A DNA stretch of 6,597 bases, taken from Chitinophagales bacterium. GTDB lineage: Bacteria > Bacteroidota > Bacteroidia > Chitinophagales > UBA8649. Position numbers and translations under genes: made by a program. Positions 5,458 through 6,597 of this stretch are shown in pieces (position 1 is the stretch's first letter; every line of letters begins with the position of its first letter). A model generated the notes under the pieces. That model was given only the letters and a program-made list of their open reading frames with translations. It made no database searches and was not told the origin of the DNA. The stretch is from positions 1 to 6,597 of the forward strand of contig JADHRO010000124.1 of the NCBI GenBank assembly GCA_016777395.1, written 5' to 3'.

Positions 5458-6597
5458 ATGAAAAAAGTATTATTTGCAATAGTTACAGCGTTATCTCTGA
5501 GTTCGATTCAGGCTCAATGTGTAACGAATGCTATTTTAGATGTAGATACCATAGATTGTGGAGATTCTGTTAATGTAACCATTAATAGTTTTGCTCGATC
5601 ACTACTTACTGAAGTATTTGGTCCAACTGGGCCTACTGATCCAGGATGGGCGCAAACAGCAGGTGCGATATATACTACTCCTTTTATACCAAGTCCAACA
5701 AATGATACTTATTTTTGGATGGGAGCGACCAATGTTCTGCCAGCAGCATTAGGTTCTGTAGGGTTTAATGTTCAATTTGGTGGGCAAGTTTGTTTTGATT
5801 TTGCATACGCTGTTCAAGGAGGAGCTGCGCCAATTGAGGGGCCTGATTTATCGGAAGAAGGAATTACGCTTCAATATTCAACGAATAATGGAGTGACTTG
5901 GCAAGATATTATATACATGCAGCCAAATGGGGAGTTCTTGCCATCCAATCCTGGACCTGGAAATCCAATGACTAACCCACCTTTTAATGCCGCGGGTACG
6001 CCTTTCACGGTTTGGAATTCAGTTTGTTTCCCATTACCTCCAGGTGCGCTGACAGCAAACACTTCTTTTCAATGGATCCAAGAATTTAACTCTGGAGCAT
6101 GTTGTGACCATTGGGGCTTAGATAACATACAAATATTGGCAGCAGATCCAGCTTATGGCTTGTTTGATGAAGTAGGTAATTTTTTACCTTCAAATTCCTT
6201 TTCATTAAGTCCTACTGGTGATACGACTTATAACTTCCTTTATACGAATGGTATTAATGATAGTTGTACAACCAGTGCTACCATATCCTTGAATCCTACA
6301 GATGCAGGTCCTGATATTATGGTGGCTTGTGATGGTATTGGTACCTTACTACAATCTGATGGAGTTGCACCTTGGTCTACTGTTTCTTGGTCGCCGTCTT
6401 CTGGCTTATCCAGTGTTACAAATCCTAGTCCTTTTGCAAACCCATTAGTAGATACTGACTACACACTGACATCTGATTGTGGTGTGGATGTTGTTTCTGT
6501 TTTTGTAGAAGAGTCTTTTAATATTGACATTGTTCAACCCGACACAATTTGTTTGAATGGTTCATCTTTCATTAACCTATCTACAACACCATCATCG
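5458..6597 (+). CDS. Large secreted protein with reelin-like domain, probable T9SS adhesin; N-terminal 380 residues only
   Basis: The frame is open from ATG 5458 to the window end (380 codons, no stop), so the C-terminus is missing. It begins with a Sec signal peptide (MKKVLFAIVTALSLSSIQAQ, cut before Cys21). Residues about 100-228 resemble a reelin subrepeat: GGQVCFDFAYAVQGG (108-122), EGPD...EGITLQYSTNNGVTW (127-148) with an Asp-box-like STNNGVTW, and the strong signature GACCDHWGLDNIQI (213-226). Then come beta-rich repeat segments. WSPSSGLSSVTNPSPFANP followed by DTDYTLTSDCG (311-342) is a module common in very large Bacteroidota surface proteins. Such proteins usually end in a type IX secretion sorting or gliding-type C-terminal domain, which would lie outside the window; that is inference. 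Role: probably surface adhesion or matrix binding. It lies 6 nt after the small secreted gene with a short A-rich leader and no clear Shine-Dalgarno. Confidence 0.85.
   Translation, partial: MKKVLFAIVTALSLSSIQAQCVTNAILDVDTIDCGDSVNVTINSFARSLLTEVFGPTGPTDPGWAQTAGAIYTTPFIPSPTNDTYFWMGATNVLPAALGSVGFNVQFGGQVCFDFAYAVQGGAAPIEGPDLSEEGITLQYSTNNGVTWQDIIYMQPNGEFLPSNPGPGNPMTNPPFNAAGTPFTVWNSVCFPLPPGALTANTSFQWIQEFNSGACCDHWGLDNIQILAADPAYGLFDEVGNFLPSNSFSLSPTGDTTYNFLYTNGINDSCTTSATISLNPTDAGPDIMVACDGIGTLLQSDGVAPWSTVSWSPSSGLSSVTNPSPFANPLVDTDYTLTSDCGVDVVSVFVEESFNIDIVQPDTICLNGSSFINLSTTPSS

Noticed and set aside
5871..6062. 63-codon minus-strand open frame
   Set aside because: It is antisense to the reelin-like gene and shows no signal or motif.

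Overview
The window looks like a low-GC chromosomal segment from a marine-type Bacteroidota, most likely in or near Flavobacteriales. Reasons: TAnnTTTG-type promoter elements, A/T-rich gene leaders with almost no Shine-Dalgarno sequence, lipoproteins with an acidic residue run after the lipidated cysteine, a DUF4294-like protein, a GT9 transferase with a Bacteroidota-style cysteine tail, and a large secreted adhesin-like protein. No mobile element, CRISPR array or phage gene is visible.

Layout. Positions 1-1334 (minus) hold most of a biotin-dependent acyl-CoA carboxylase carboxyltransferase subunit of methylcrotonoyl-CoA type, cut by the left window edge. A well-formed promoter at 1402-1434 then drives the small SRP RNA (about 1440-1535, plus). 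A 229-nt spacer with no convincing gene follows. Position 1765 (plus) starts a small lipoprotein with a heavy-metal-associated (HMA) domain, closed by a strong intrinsic terminator. A GT9 heptosyltransferase-like gene starts 22 nt after that terminator's T-tract. It converges with, and overlaps by 35 bp, a DUF4294-like exported protein on the minus strand. Upstream of that, also on minus, is a probably surface-exposed lipoprotein with an Ig/PKD-like region and its own terminator.

After a 275-nt divergent intergenic region, two plus-strand genes lie 6 nt apart: a small secreted cysteine-containing protein, and the first 380 residues of a large secreted protein with a reelin-like domain. The second runs off the right edge and is probably a type IX-secreted adhesin.

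Functionally this is mostly housekeeping (acyl-CoA metabolism, protein targeting, envelope glycan synthesis) next to cell-surface functions. The least ordinary parts are the SRP RNA with a non-GNRA apical loop, the HMA lipoprotein with a CxxxC metal motif, the tail-to-tail gene overlap, and the small-protein/adhesin pair. I see no clear evidence of a wholly new system. The secreted pair is the best candidate for undescribed biology.
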